Origin: CAYRVX01 sp964427875
Lineage (GTDB): Bacteria; Planctomycetota; Phycisphaerae; SM23-33
NCBI GenBank assembly: GCA_964427875.1
Contig: CAYRVX010000013.1
Span: 19,730-83,729 of the forward strand
Direction of reading: 5' to 3'
DNA: 64,000 bases
Shown here: one piece after another, positions 1 to 12,000 of the stretch
Layout: every line of letters begins with the position of its first letter
How positions within the stretch are numbered: position 1 is the first letter of the stretch
The notes under the pieces: generated by a model
Told to the model about the DNA's origin: nothing
Databases searched by the model: none
The model's input: the letters and a program-made list of their open reading frames with translations, nothing else
Position numbers and translations under genes: made by a program

Positions 1-3000
1 GTAGGCCGGGGTCACGGTGAGCGTCGCGGCGCTCGTGCCGGGGACAAACCCGTCGCGCATGGTCACTATGCCGTCGCCCTCCTCGTCGAGCAGCTCGACC
101 GTGACGAGCCCGTCGTTCTCGGGTGCGTACACGATCGGCGTGGCCGTGTCGCCCTCGACGGCCCAAAGCGTTGACTGCTCGTTCAGCGGCGGCAGCATGC
201 CGAGGAACAGCGCCTCGGTGCCGAGGACCGCCACGTCGGCCAGGCCGGACGCTGACCCGCTGTACAGCACGCTCGTCCCTCGCTCGGTCCCGTCGGTGAG
301 GAACAGCTCGCCGGCCAGCTCGAACAGGCCGTACTCGCCGTACGCCACCAGGCTGTCGTAGTGTATCTCCCTGCTGGCGATGTCCGTAACGATGCCCCGG
401 TAGCCCGGGTCCACCGTGAGGGCGAAGGCCCTGGTGACGAAGAAATCCTCGTGGATGCCCTCGGCCAGGAGGATGACCATGTCGTCGCACGTCACGGCGA
501 CGGGGTCCTTCGCCTCATTGAACGGGACGAAGCCGAACAGGTCCGGGTAATCGACGCGCGTGGCCTGGCCGGCCGCGGAGCGCGTCTGCCAGAGCTCCAA
601 TCCGTTAGCGACGAAGAACATCAGCCCGTCGACGCCGGCGAAGCCCTTCGGGTTGCTCCACCCCACGTGCGTCTGAGCGAGCGCCTCGACCGTGTCGACC
701 GAGACCTTGTAGATACTGGTGTACCACCTCGAGAAGCGGACCGTAGCCGCGGCGAAGTACAGCCTCCCTCCCAAGAAGGCGCTGTGAACCAGCAGCCCGG
801 GATCGTCGTCCGGGTTCTCCGAAGGCATGGAGAAGGTATCCAGCATGACCGGATCGCTGAAGGCGCCGTCCATCCGCCACAGGCTGTACTCGTGGTAGTC
901 CCCCAGGTACATGTCGTGCAGGTATCGCACGGAACGACTGATGTAGAGGTTGTTGACGTCGGCGGTCATGTGGGCGACCGCGAACCCGAGCGGTGCGCTC
1001 GTCCTCTGGACGACCTGGAACCCGGGGCCCAGATCGTTCACTTCGAAGAGCTGCCGGCCTTCCGGCCCATATGCGTCGAAGAACGCCCGTCCCTTGAACG
1101 CCGTGAGGTGCCCGATCTCGGGGTCGTCCCCGAACTCCGAGAGGGCCTGCGTCCCGAGGGCGGTCCCGTCGCTGATCCACAACTGCTCGTCCACCTCGTC
1201 GGCCCACGCGACGAAGAGCAGCGTGTCCCCCAGGGTCACCATCTCGCTCGCATCCACGCTCTCGAACGGCGTATCGGTGACGCGATGCGTGCCCAGGACC
1301 GTGCCGTCGGTGACCCACAGCCAGTAGTCGCCGCTCACATAGTCGAAGAAATACGCCTTCGTGTCGCCCGCGATCAGCCCCATGGAGTTCCACATGGGGA
1401 TGTCGGCCCGGATATTGGCCGAGAGCCTCAGTTCGACCTTGTCGATCGTGTCCGGGTTGCCCAACTGCTCCGGGAAGCGGGACAGGTCCATCTCGAAGAT
1501 GCCCTGGTTGTCGTACTCCGAGCCGACGAAGATCTTCTCGTACGTGTCGTCCATCATGCCGAACCAGGCGCTCAGGTACCCCGCCGGGCCCTCCAGGGCG
1601 GCGACGCGCTCGTCGTAGGCGCCGGGCAGCACGCGGATGCTGTTGCCCGGCATCCCGTCGCCGGCCGTGGTGAACCGGTACCAGTTGACGTCGTCGTTGT
1701 CGGCGAGCGTGAAGTCGCCGTTGGGGTAGACGGGGTCTTCGGTGAACGTCACGGGCCGGCCGGTCCCGGGGTTGATCAGCACGTCGCCGATGCCGGTGAA
1801 CGTGTGGTTCATCAGCTCGACGATCCCGGACGTGGGCAGCTCGACGCGGCGCGGCGAGCCGTAGGCGGCGTAGATCTTGCCGGCGTCCTGCTTGACGGAC
1901 GGCCCGAGCACGTCGGCCAGCGGCGAGCCGATCAGCAGGTCGTGGTACCGGTCGCCGTCCAGGTTGAGCCCGACCGTCCCGCCCAGCAGCCCGAACTGGT
2001 CGCCCTCGGTCTGTCCCTGCACGCTGGTCATGTCGATCAGGCCGTCGCCGTCGAGGTCGACCGGCCCGTCGTCCAGCACGATCTCTCCGCCGAGCTCGGC
2101 GACGTCCCAGAGGACGTGCACGACGCCGCGGTCCTGGCGGTCCAGCACGGTGTAGCCCTCGGTCAGCTCCCAGACGGGCTGGCCGATCGCCAGGTCGATC
2201 ATTCCGCTGGCGTCGTAATCTCCGGCGGCGATCTCGATGGGTCCGCCGATGGCCGTGTTGCCCGGCAGGGCCCCGGCGGGCACCCGCCGGACGATCACGC
2301 CGGCGTCGGCGGCGCGGAAGGGCGTATCGGGGAACCCCTCGCCGCCCACGGCGTCGGCCGAGCCGTAGAAGACAAACACGCTGCCGTCGGGCATCTCGAC
2401 GCCCTCGCTGGCGCTGGTAAGGGCGAAGTCCCCGTAGCCGTCCCGGTTGACGTCGCCGACGGCGAACACGCCGGCGCCAAGCCCAAAGTCATGCACCAGG
2501 CATCTGGCGTCCCCGAAGTCCGTGACCGTCCGGAAGCCCGTCGAGCCGCCCTCCAGCACGTGGAGGCGCCCCAACGTGCCAAGGGGTTGGCCGAGATAGT
2601 CGATATCGTATGCCTCCGGGATGGTCAGCAGCAGATCATCCAGGCCGTCGGCGTTGATGTCGGCGATCGCTAGTTGAGAGTCGTTGCTGTTGTGGGAGAT
2701 GTCGTAGTCGACCGCCGTGCCGAACAGGTCGTTGAGGATGTCGCCGGTGTCGTCCATGTCCCTGATGAGCACCATGTCCGTGTTGTAGAAGTGGAAGTCC
2801 AGCGGCGGATCCCCCCGGTTGAACCTCGACCCCAGGATCATCGTGCCGTAGATGTAGCTGGGGCCGGGCGAGGGCAGGTAGACCAGCAGGTCCGCCAGTT
2901 CGTCACCGTCCCAGTTGAGCATGGCGATCTGCATGTTCGGGTCGATCGACATGGAGCCGTCGTCGAGGTAGAAGAGGATCTCGGCGTCGGCGGCGGACAG

Positions 3001-6000
3001 CTCCCGCGGCGGGTCGTAGGAGCCCCAGATCACGCTGGCGATGATCTCCCCGAGGACGGGATCGTGCCGGATGAACACCAGGTCGTCCAGCATGTCGCCG
3101 TCGAGGTCGCCGGAGCCTCGCTGGACCGCGCCGAGGCCGGCCAGGTCAATCCGGATCTCGCTCCACGGCCGGACGTCCTCCATGTCGTGCAGGACCACCG
3201 GGCCGAGCATGACGTAGGCGACCTCGTCGCCCCAGACGAGGAAGTCCTCGTACTTGTCGCGGTTGAAGTCGCCGATGCACTGGCTGGCGGCGAGGTGGTC
3301 GTCCTGCGTCTCGCCGGCCACGCCGAACGCATCGTGCACGTCGGGCGTTCCCGGCACGTTGAAGTCGAGTCCCGCGCGGTCGGAGAGGACGCCCATCTCC
3401 GGTTTGGCGAGCTCGAACTGGAACGGCCGGGGGGGGAGCTCCTCGGACGGGTCGACCTGCGGTTCGGCCAGCCCCCGCCCGAAGAAGACGTGGGTGTGTC
3501 CGCCCAGCCGGTCCGCCAGGGAGAAATCGTCCACGCCGTCGCCGTTGACGTCGCCGACCGCCGCCAGTCCCTTCGCGTCCCGGACGAACCACTGGCTGCC
3601 GCCGTACTCCGGCCGACCCGGCTCGAGGATCATGTCCGGCTCGTCGAACGCCGTGGGGATCGTCCAGTCGGTGCCCTCCTCGTTGAGGAAGACCTCGAAT
3701 GCCTTCTGGTAGACGAACGTGCCGTCCTCGTCCAGCGAGTCATACTGCTTTGCGAAGGGCGAGCCGAGGTCACCCAATCCGTCGCCGTTGATGTCGCCGA
3801 GCGCGATCATCCAACGGTCGGTTGTCTCGCTTGACGTGTACGCACCGCCGTCGTCGCCGAAGACCAGGTAGTTGTAGGGATGGCCGTTCATGGTCATCGC
3901 GCGGAGCACGAAGTCGTCGGCGGCGTCGCCGTCGAGCTTGCCGGCCGGCTGGATGGTCGGGAAGAGCCTGCCCGCGCCGAAGTCGAGCATCGCGTACGGG
4001 CCGGCGCCGAGGGTGCCACCCGGCGGGAGGGAGTCGCCGCCCTCCACGATATAGACCCGGGTGTGCCCGCCCATGACGCTCGCCGGGCAGACGGCGGCGA
4101 AGTCCACCCACCCGTCGGCGCTCACGTCGCCGATGCGGTACACGTCCGCAGCGCCCGTGAACGTCACCGCCGCGATGGCATCGGCGTTCAGCGTCGCGCG
4201 GACCAGCACGTCGTCCACGTACCAGCCCTCGTACTGATTGATCAGGCCGTCGACGCTGTCGAACTCAAACCGCAGCTTGACCCTGTTGGCCGTCTGGAGG
4301 GTCGCCACGGTGAACTCCGCGCGGTACCACCTCTCGCCGGTCGGGTCCTCCAGCAGGTCGTCGTTCGACGCTATCGGCGTGAACGTGTTGCCGCCGTCGG
4401 TGCTGAGCGAGAACGTCGCCCGGTCGTAGTCCTGATCCCCGCCCGGGTGGCGGCGCTCCGTGTCGAGGTAATAGTTGAAGATGAACTCGAAGTTCGCAAG
4501 GTTCAGGTCGGGCCCCACGATGAAGGCCGCCGCGGTAATCCTGCCCGCGGAGTGCCCCACGTCGTAGTCGCCTCCGCCGGCCGGGCCCTCGCCGGTGCCG
4601 TAGTAGAAGCTCCCCTCCCCGCTGTGCAGCGGGTCCTCCGACCGCCCCGCCGAGAGGTGCCACAGCCCGTTCACGTCCGCCCCGATGGTGTTGTCAATCA
4701 CGAACGCGCCGTCGTCGCCGTCCTCGAAGTCGGCATGGTAGACCGCGCCCGAGTTGCTCCAGGCGTCCGGGCCGCCCGTGAAGAGGTAGATCTTGCCCGA
4801 GCCCCCGTCGCGGGCGCCGACGAGCAGGTCGTCGTAGGTGTCGTCGTTGAGATCGCCCGGGCAGGCGACCGAGTAAGGATCAACGAAGCCGGTGATGATG
4901 GCGTCGGCCTCGGCCGTCACGTTGATCGTCTCCGGCCAAACCTCCCGCCCGAACAGGACGTACAGGCCCGCCTGAGAGTAGTCGTCTCGCCCGCCCGTGT
5001 AGCTCGACAGGACGGAACTGATCAGGACCGCAATGTCCGCCATGTTGTCGCCGTTGTAGTCGCCCGCGGCGAACTTGGACTGCGTGCCGAACGAGTCGGT
5101 CAGCACGGGGGCGGGCAGTTGGAGCCGCACGGAGTTCGTGCCGCCGAGCGTCACGTCGCCGACCTCGCCGCCGAAGACGATCGTCGCGAAGCTGGGGCCG
5201 ATCACCTGCTGCGGGTGGACCGTTCCCGGCGTCCGGAGGTAGTCGTCGTACGTGCCGACGGTGTCCCGCACGGCGGCGATGAAGTCGCCGTACTCGTCGA
5301 CGCCCTCGCTATAGTTGATGTTGCCGAGCGGGACGAGCGCCGCCTGGGCGGCCGGGTCGGCGGGATCGACGTTCAGGTCCCCCGCGTCCGCCGGGATGTC
5401 CACGGCCGCGCCGACCTCCTCGGTGAACTTCACGCGATAGCCGCCCATCGGCTCGACCGGGCCGAGGTTGTCCTGCCCGTCCTCGTAGCCCAGGCGGAAC
5501 GCGTGCGAGGGGATCGCGAAGTCGATCCGGATCTCGCCGGCCTGCTTCAGCGTCAGGACGATCCGGCCCCTGTCGTCGAAGGCGTCGACGTAATCGGAGA
5601 GGTTGCCCATCGACGAATCGGACTCGTCCACGTACCTGTGGGCCAGCCCGTACTTGATCGTATCGATCGTGGACTCGTCCCCAATGACATCCGTGATCTC
5701 CGACGTGCTGGTGACGACGACCGCGATCTCCTCCGACGTCATGCCGTTGACGCCGAGGGTGAAATCGACGGCCATCATGCCGCCGGGGATGCTCTCCGTG
5801 TCGATGGGCGCGACCGCGCGGACGCCGAAGCTCCGCGGGTTGACCACGTGCAGCATGTAGTAGTCCGGCACGCCGGTGAAGTGCTCGACGGGCAGCAGCG
5901 ACAGCTCGGCGCTGGGGTCGTCGACCTCCGCGGCGAAGAGGTAGCAGTTGCTCCCGTCCCAGCGCGGGTGGTCGAACAGCTCCTGCACGTAGGTGTCCGG

Positions 6001-9000
6001 GTTGCCGTACTCGTCGAGGAACTCGATTCCCTCGATCATCTCGGCGGTGAGGAAGCCCGCCTGGGATTCGCCGAACCGCGCCGTCGCGGTGGGCGTGGGG
6101 ATGACGTACCAGTCGCCGCGGTCGCCGAGGTTAAACGTCAGGTCCCCGATCGTGGTGGCCTCGCCGGAGTTCAGGCCTCCGGTGAGCGCGGCGAACACGA
6201 GGCTGTCGTTGGCGGCGTCCTCCTCATCCCGGGTGACGAACTCGAACCGGTCGGGCTCGATGCCGCTGTTGCCCAGCACCACGTCGTTGCCGGGCCCGCC
6301 GTGGATGTAGTCGTCGCCGGAGTCGCCGGCGATGAAGTCCACGCCCCCCTCGCCGTAGATCCGGTCGGCTAGGTAGCCGCCGAAGAGGCGGTCGTTGCCC
6401 TCCCCGCCGCGGATCTCCAGCTCGCCGATCGTCGCGCCTTCCTGGTAGTTGCCCCGCTTGATGCCCCACTCGCTGTAGACCACGCCCGTGCCGTCGGCCA
6501 GCGGGAACATGTACTCCGGGTCCGCGCGGACCTCGTCGTCGCCGCCCTGCGTGTCGATCACCGTGCGCTCGCAGTTGACGGCCTGGTAGAAGCTGTAGTG
6601 CTGCACGTAGGCCTCGACCACGCCCGAGGCCCACTGCCCGTCCGTGAAGTGCAGCTCGTCCTCCGTGACGGGATCCGGCGTATCGATGGCGATGTCCGCG
6701 CCGAACTCGATGGCGGAGACCGTCAGCCGCGTGCCGACGTTGTCGAAGAGGACCAGGTCGGCCAGGTCCTCCCCGCGCGCCTCGTTCAGGTCGTCGATCA
6801 GGTCCTGGACGCTCTCGTTGAGGGGATCTTCCGGGGTCCCCGCGTGGATCGGGACGGTCATGGGGATCGCCGCCGCGCCCGCGACGCTGATGGAGAACGT
6901 CGCCGGCGCGCTGAGCTGCCCGGCCTCCGGCGCGTCGTCGCTGGCGATGATCGTCGCCTGAACGACCGTCGAATCGTCCGTCATGAACTCCTGGTTGTCC
7001 ACGTCCCACACGAGCGACGTGACCTCGTAGCGGCTGAGGAACCTGCTGAAGCGGATGGCCACCCAGTCCGGCACGGGCCGCCCCAGGTGGTCTGTGTCGC
7101 CGCCCAGGAACAGGACGCGGTCCTCCCCCTCGCCGCCGTCGAACCGGTCGTTGAGCGTCAGGGGCCCGATGTCCGAGCCCGGCTCGCCCAGGGCCGCCGG
7201 GATGACCTGGAAGGTGTCGTTGCCCTCTCCTCCGAACAGCAGGTCGCTGGCCTGGTAATCCTTCCCGCCGGTGAGCACGTCGTTGCCGGGCCCGCCGAAG
7301 ATCCAGTCTTCGGACATCCCGCCGCTGAGGATGTCGTGCCCGGTGCCGCCGAGGATGATGTCCCTTCGAGCGTAGTCGTTTTGCAGGGCGTAGTCGACCT
7401 CGGCGGCGGCGGCTGCGTCGCCGGTGTCCAGCAGCACGTCGTACGTCGTCGGGACGCCGTCGGGCGACAGGACCCGCAGGTAGTACGTCACGCCGGCCTC
7501 GATCGGCGGGTAAGCGTCGAACTCCATCGTCGTGACGCCGACGCCGGCGAGGTCGAGGTCGGCCTCGCCGCCTTCACCGACCGCCAGCGCCAGGTCGTAC
7601 CTGGCCGCCTGCGGACTGGCCGGTTCGTCGTGGCCGATCCACAGGAAGTAGTCCCCAGCCGCCGGCTCGCCGAGGTCGGCCAGGTCGATGGTCACCGAGG
7701 TCTCCCCGGCGCCGGAGACGGCCGACAGCAGCGTGACGCCCGCCTGGTCGCGGAGCTCCATCCGCAGCGCGCTGGTCAAGGTGAGCTTGTCCAGCGTGAT
7801 GATGCCCGGCTGCTCCAGCGCCTCGCCCTCCAGCGCGAAGCGGAACCAGTCTTCGTCGACGTCGCTGCCGATGGTCAGGCCCGTCGCGCTCCCCAGGCCG
7901 GTGATCGGATCCAGCGGATAGGCGTTGACCATCGTGTCGAAGGCCTGGTCCGCCGCGAAGCCCAGCGGCTCGGCGTCGCTGATCGCCAGGGCGTTGATCC
8001 CGCTGTCGGGCGTGGGGCCAAACGTGATCCGCCCGCCCAGCCTGTCGACCGCGACGGCCCCCGCCAGGCCGGCCGTCTCCAGCGCGTTCCGCAGGTCCAC
8101 CAGCAGGTCGAGCAGGCTGTCGTTGTCCAGCGTATCGGTCTTCAGGACCGTCACGCCGGTCGGGTCGCCGGACTCGCCGTTGATGACGAAGTCGAACGCC
8201 AGGTCGCTCGCCAGCGTCCAGTCGGTCAGGGCGGTCTCGGCGATCAGCATCTCCGTGGCGTCGGGCGTGAACCGGAGCGTCGAGCCGATGTTGTTCCGCA
8301 CCTCCGTGATCGAATCATCGTCGTTGAGGCGGTACAGCCGCGCCTCCAGGTTGTCGGCCGATGAGGCGCTGCGGATGGCAATGGAGCCGGCGGGGTCCAC
8401 ATCCACCAGCCGCAGGCTGTACCAATCCACGTCGTTCGGGTTGTCGATCGTCAGGTTGGCGAACGTGGTGCTGCCCGCGACGTCTTCTCCCGTGGCGGCC
8501 TGACCGTCGGACACCCCGAGCACGTTACGGGCTATGCTGTTCGGCTGGTGGACGATCAGCGAGGCCTCGGGCCCGGCGTCGAGTGTCCGCAGCGCGGCGC
8601 CGCCGTCGAGCTTCACTGCGGTGACGAGCTCGGAGATCCCCGCCGTCTCCAGCGCCCCGTTGAGGTCCTCGACGAGATCGTCCAGGTCCCCGGCCCGCTC
8701 GGTCGAGACGGTGACCTCGACGGGCTCCGGAGCGCCGTTGATGGCCAAGCCGAACAGGGCCGAGCCGCCGGCCGCGGCCGCGTCCACGTCCAGCACGATC
8801 GCCGCCGGACCGCTCAGCGCGAACGCCCGGGCCGGGTCGTCCGCATCGCCCCGGACCTCGTTCCGCGAGCCGGCGTCGGTCTGATCGACCAGGATGGTGC
8901 GGCCCGGCATGATGCTGATCCGGTCGTCTCCCGGCCCGCCGTCGACCCAGACGGTCTTCTGCACGGTCGGCCCGACCGTGACCTCGTCGTTGCCCTCCAG

Positions 9001-12000
9001 CGCGTCGATGATGATCGCCAGGAAGTCGCCTTCCGGCGGAAGCAGCCCGCCGGTCAGGACGATCTCGTCGAACGCCAGTTGCCTCTCGACGGGGTCGGCC
9101 TCGGCAAGGCTCTCCAGGCTCACCAGCAGGTCGGTGGGGTCCCAGATGTAGTTGCCCTCGTCGTCGGTGGCGTTGAAGTCCAGCCGCACCTGGGCGTCGA
9201 ACGTGTACTGGCCGTTGTTGTTCGTCAGGCGGGTGATGAGGTGGTGGTCGGCCAGCAGGCCGGGCTCCGTGACATAATCGACGCTGATCACGTCGTCGGC
9301 GCCCGTGCCGGAGTAGTACCAGACCTTGTTGGTCGACTGGGCGTAGGCCTTCCACTCGTCTCCGGCGGGCACGCCGTAGCCGGCCTCGAACAGCTCGCCG
9401 TCGCGGGTGAAGAGCCGATCGTCGCCGCCGTTGCCGTAGAGGAAGTCCAGGCAAGTGCCGCCGTACAGGTCGTCGGCGTTGGCCTGCCCGAGGATGCGGT
9501 TGAGCCCCGTGTCCTCGAGGACGTAGGCCCCGCCGCCGTCGTGGTTGTAGCGCTTCCCCGTCGCCGGGTCCATCCACACGCCGTACGGGCCCGTGTCCAT
9601 CTCGATGCTGCCCGTCGTCGACGACAGCGTGAGCTTGTCGCCGTCGACGCCGGCCGTCACGAGGCCGGCCAGTTCCGGCTGGGCGTTGATCGAGTCCGTC
9701 AGGTCCGCGGGCAGATCGGTGAGGTCCAGGTTGTCGTCCGTCTGGACCTCCTCCAGCGTCACCTCGTGGAAGGTCTGTCCGCCGTCGACGCTGAGGGAGA
9801 AGCTTGCGCCGTACGGGACTATCCCGTCGGTCGGGCCGGGGCGCGTCCCGACCAGCACGGCCGGGCCGGAGGCGGCCTCGGCGGACTGGCCGTTCAGGAA
9901 TCGCAGCATCGTGATGGTGCAGTTGGGGTCCCAGGTCCACGCCATCAGGTCGTTGGTGCCGAGGCCGCCGATGAGGTCGTCGTTACCCCCGCCGGCGTAG
10001 AGGCGGTCGTGGTCGTACGGGTCGCCGTTGGACGTGTCGCCCCAGAGCCGGTCGTCGCCGCCCCAGCCGTAGATCCAGTCGCTGCCGCTGCCCCCGTCGA
10101 GGCGGTCGCGCGCGTCGCCGCCGGTGAGGTGGTCGTCGCCCGGGCCGCCGTCGAAGACGCCGACCCAGTCGTTGCTCCGCTCGCTCAGCTCCGCGACGTC
10201 CACCGCTTCGGCGCCCGTCGCGAAGGCGATCCGGTCGTTGCCCATGAGCCCCTGGACGCGGAACTGCTCCACCAGCGGCGTGCCGTCCGTCGATCGCCAG
10301 TTCGCCCGGATCGGCTGGCCGTTGTAATCCACCGTCAGCAGCGCCACGCCGAACTGGCCTTCCTCGAAGCCCAGCACGTCCTGCGTGACGTCGTTCGTGT
10401 CGAACATCACCAGCTCGGCGTCGCGCCCTTCGTCCACGGTCTCGATGCGGATGCGGTTGCCGACGCGGACGGCCCGGGCCTCGTCCGGCTGGAGCCCCGC
10501 GGCCACCATCGCCGCGTTGATGTCCCCGACGAGATGCTGGAGGTTCTGGTTGACCGGGTCGTCACTGACGGTCACGACGTAGTCGCTCCCGTCGAACGTC
10601 AGCGTGAACTCGGCCGTCTGGTCCGCCCCCAGCCGCCCGTCGGCGGGCCCGTCGGCGGGCGCGGATATGCCGACGTCCTTCTCCTTCAGCGTGATGGTAT
10701 CGGCGTACTGCGTGCCCTTGATGAGCATGATGTCCGTGGCGTTGTCGTCGGGCGTGTCGCCGCCTCGCCGGCTTCCGTAGTGGCCGTCGAATACGTCGCC
10801 GAAGAGGCTGTAGTCCGGGTTGGTGTCGAGCATGATAAAGTCGATGCCCGTCCCGCCGTAGAGATGGTCGAGCCCGTCCTGGCCCTCGAGCACGTCGGAG
10901 TCGCCGCCGCCGAAGATCTCGTCGTTCCCGCCGCCGCCGAAGATGTGCTCTTCGCCGGTGTCGCCGAAGAGGCGGTCGTTGCCGCCATCCATGTCGGCGT
11001 AGGGGTTGACGGCGTAGTCGGGCCCGATGAGCCAGTCGCCGTGGATGGTGTCGTTGCCCGTCCCGCCGGTGATGATCTCGGAGCGGATGTTGCCGTAGAG
11101 CGAGTCGTTGCCGCTCTCGCCGTGCAGCTCGTCGCCGCGCTTGGGGCCCTCGACGCCGGCGTCGGTGCTGGGGGCGTAGGCGTGGAGATCGTCGTGGCCT
11201 TCCCCGCCCCAGAGCCGCTGGCCGGCCTGCACGCCGCCCGTGCCGGCGTCGCCGTAGAGCACGTCGTTGCCGTGGTCGCCGTAGAGCTGGTCGATGCCGC
11301 TGCCGCCGTAAAGGCTGTCGTTGTTGCCCCCGCCGCGCAGGATGTCGTCGCCGCCGTCGCCGAAGACCTTGTCCACCCCGACGCCGCCGTCGAGGTAGTC
11401 ACTGCCCGAGCCGCCTTCCAGACGGTCGGTCATCTCCCCGCCGAAGAGGAAGTCCCGACCGCTGCCGCCGTAGAGCTTGTCCTCGCCGTCGTACGGCTGG
11501 CCGTCGAACGAGTCGCCGTAGAAGACCTTCGGCGTCATCAACGGGGGCGTGTAGCCGGTGTAGTTCTCGGCCTCCGCGCTGGCGTAGCCGGGCGGGTCCT
11601 CGAAGTTCGAGGCGTTGTCCAGGTCGAAGCTGCTGGCGGGGTAGGCGGCCGCGCCGCCCCAGAGAATGTCGTCGTCCGCGTCGCCGTACAGCTCGTCGTC
11701 GCCCGTGCCGCCGACCAGCAGGTCATTCCCCGCCCCGCCGTGGATCTCGTCGAAGTCCGCCTGGCCGTAGATTACGTCGTCACCGGCCTCGGAACTGAGG
11801 ACGTCCTCGCCGGCCCGGCCGTGGATCTCGTCCATGCCGTCGCCGCTGGTTACCCGGTCGTCGTCGGCTCCGGCGTCGACGTAGTTGTCGCCGTGGCTGA
11901 CGTCGATGATGTCATCCCCGTCCTCGCCCCAGACGTCGTCGTCGTGGACGCCGGTGTAGACCTTATCCGCGCCGCCGCCGGCGTAGACCGTATTCTCGCC

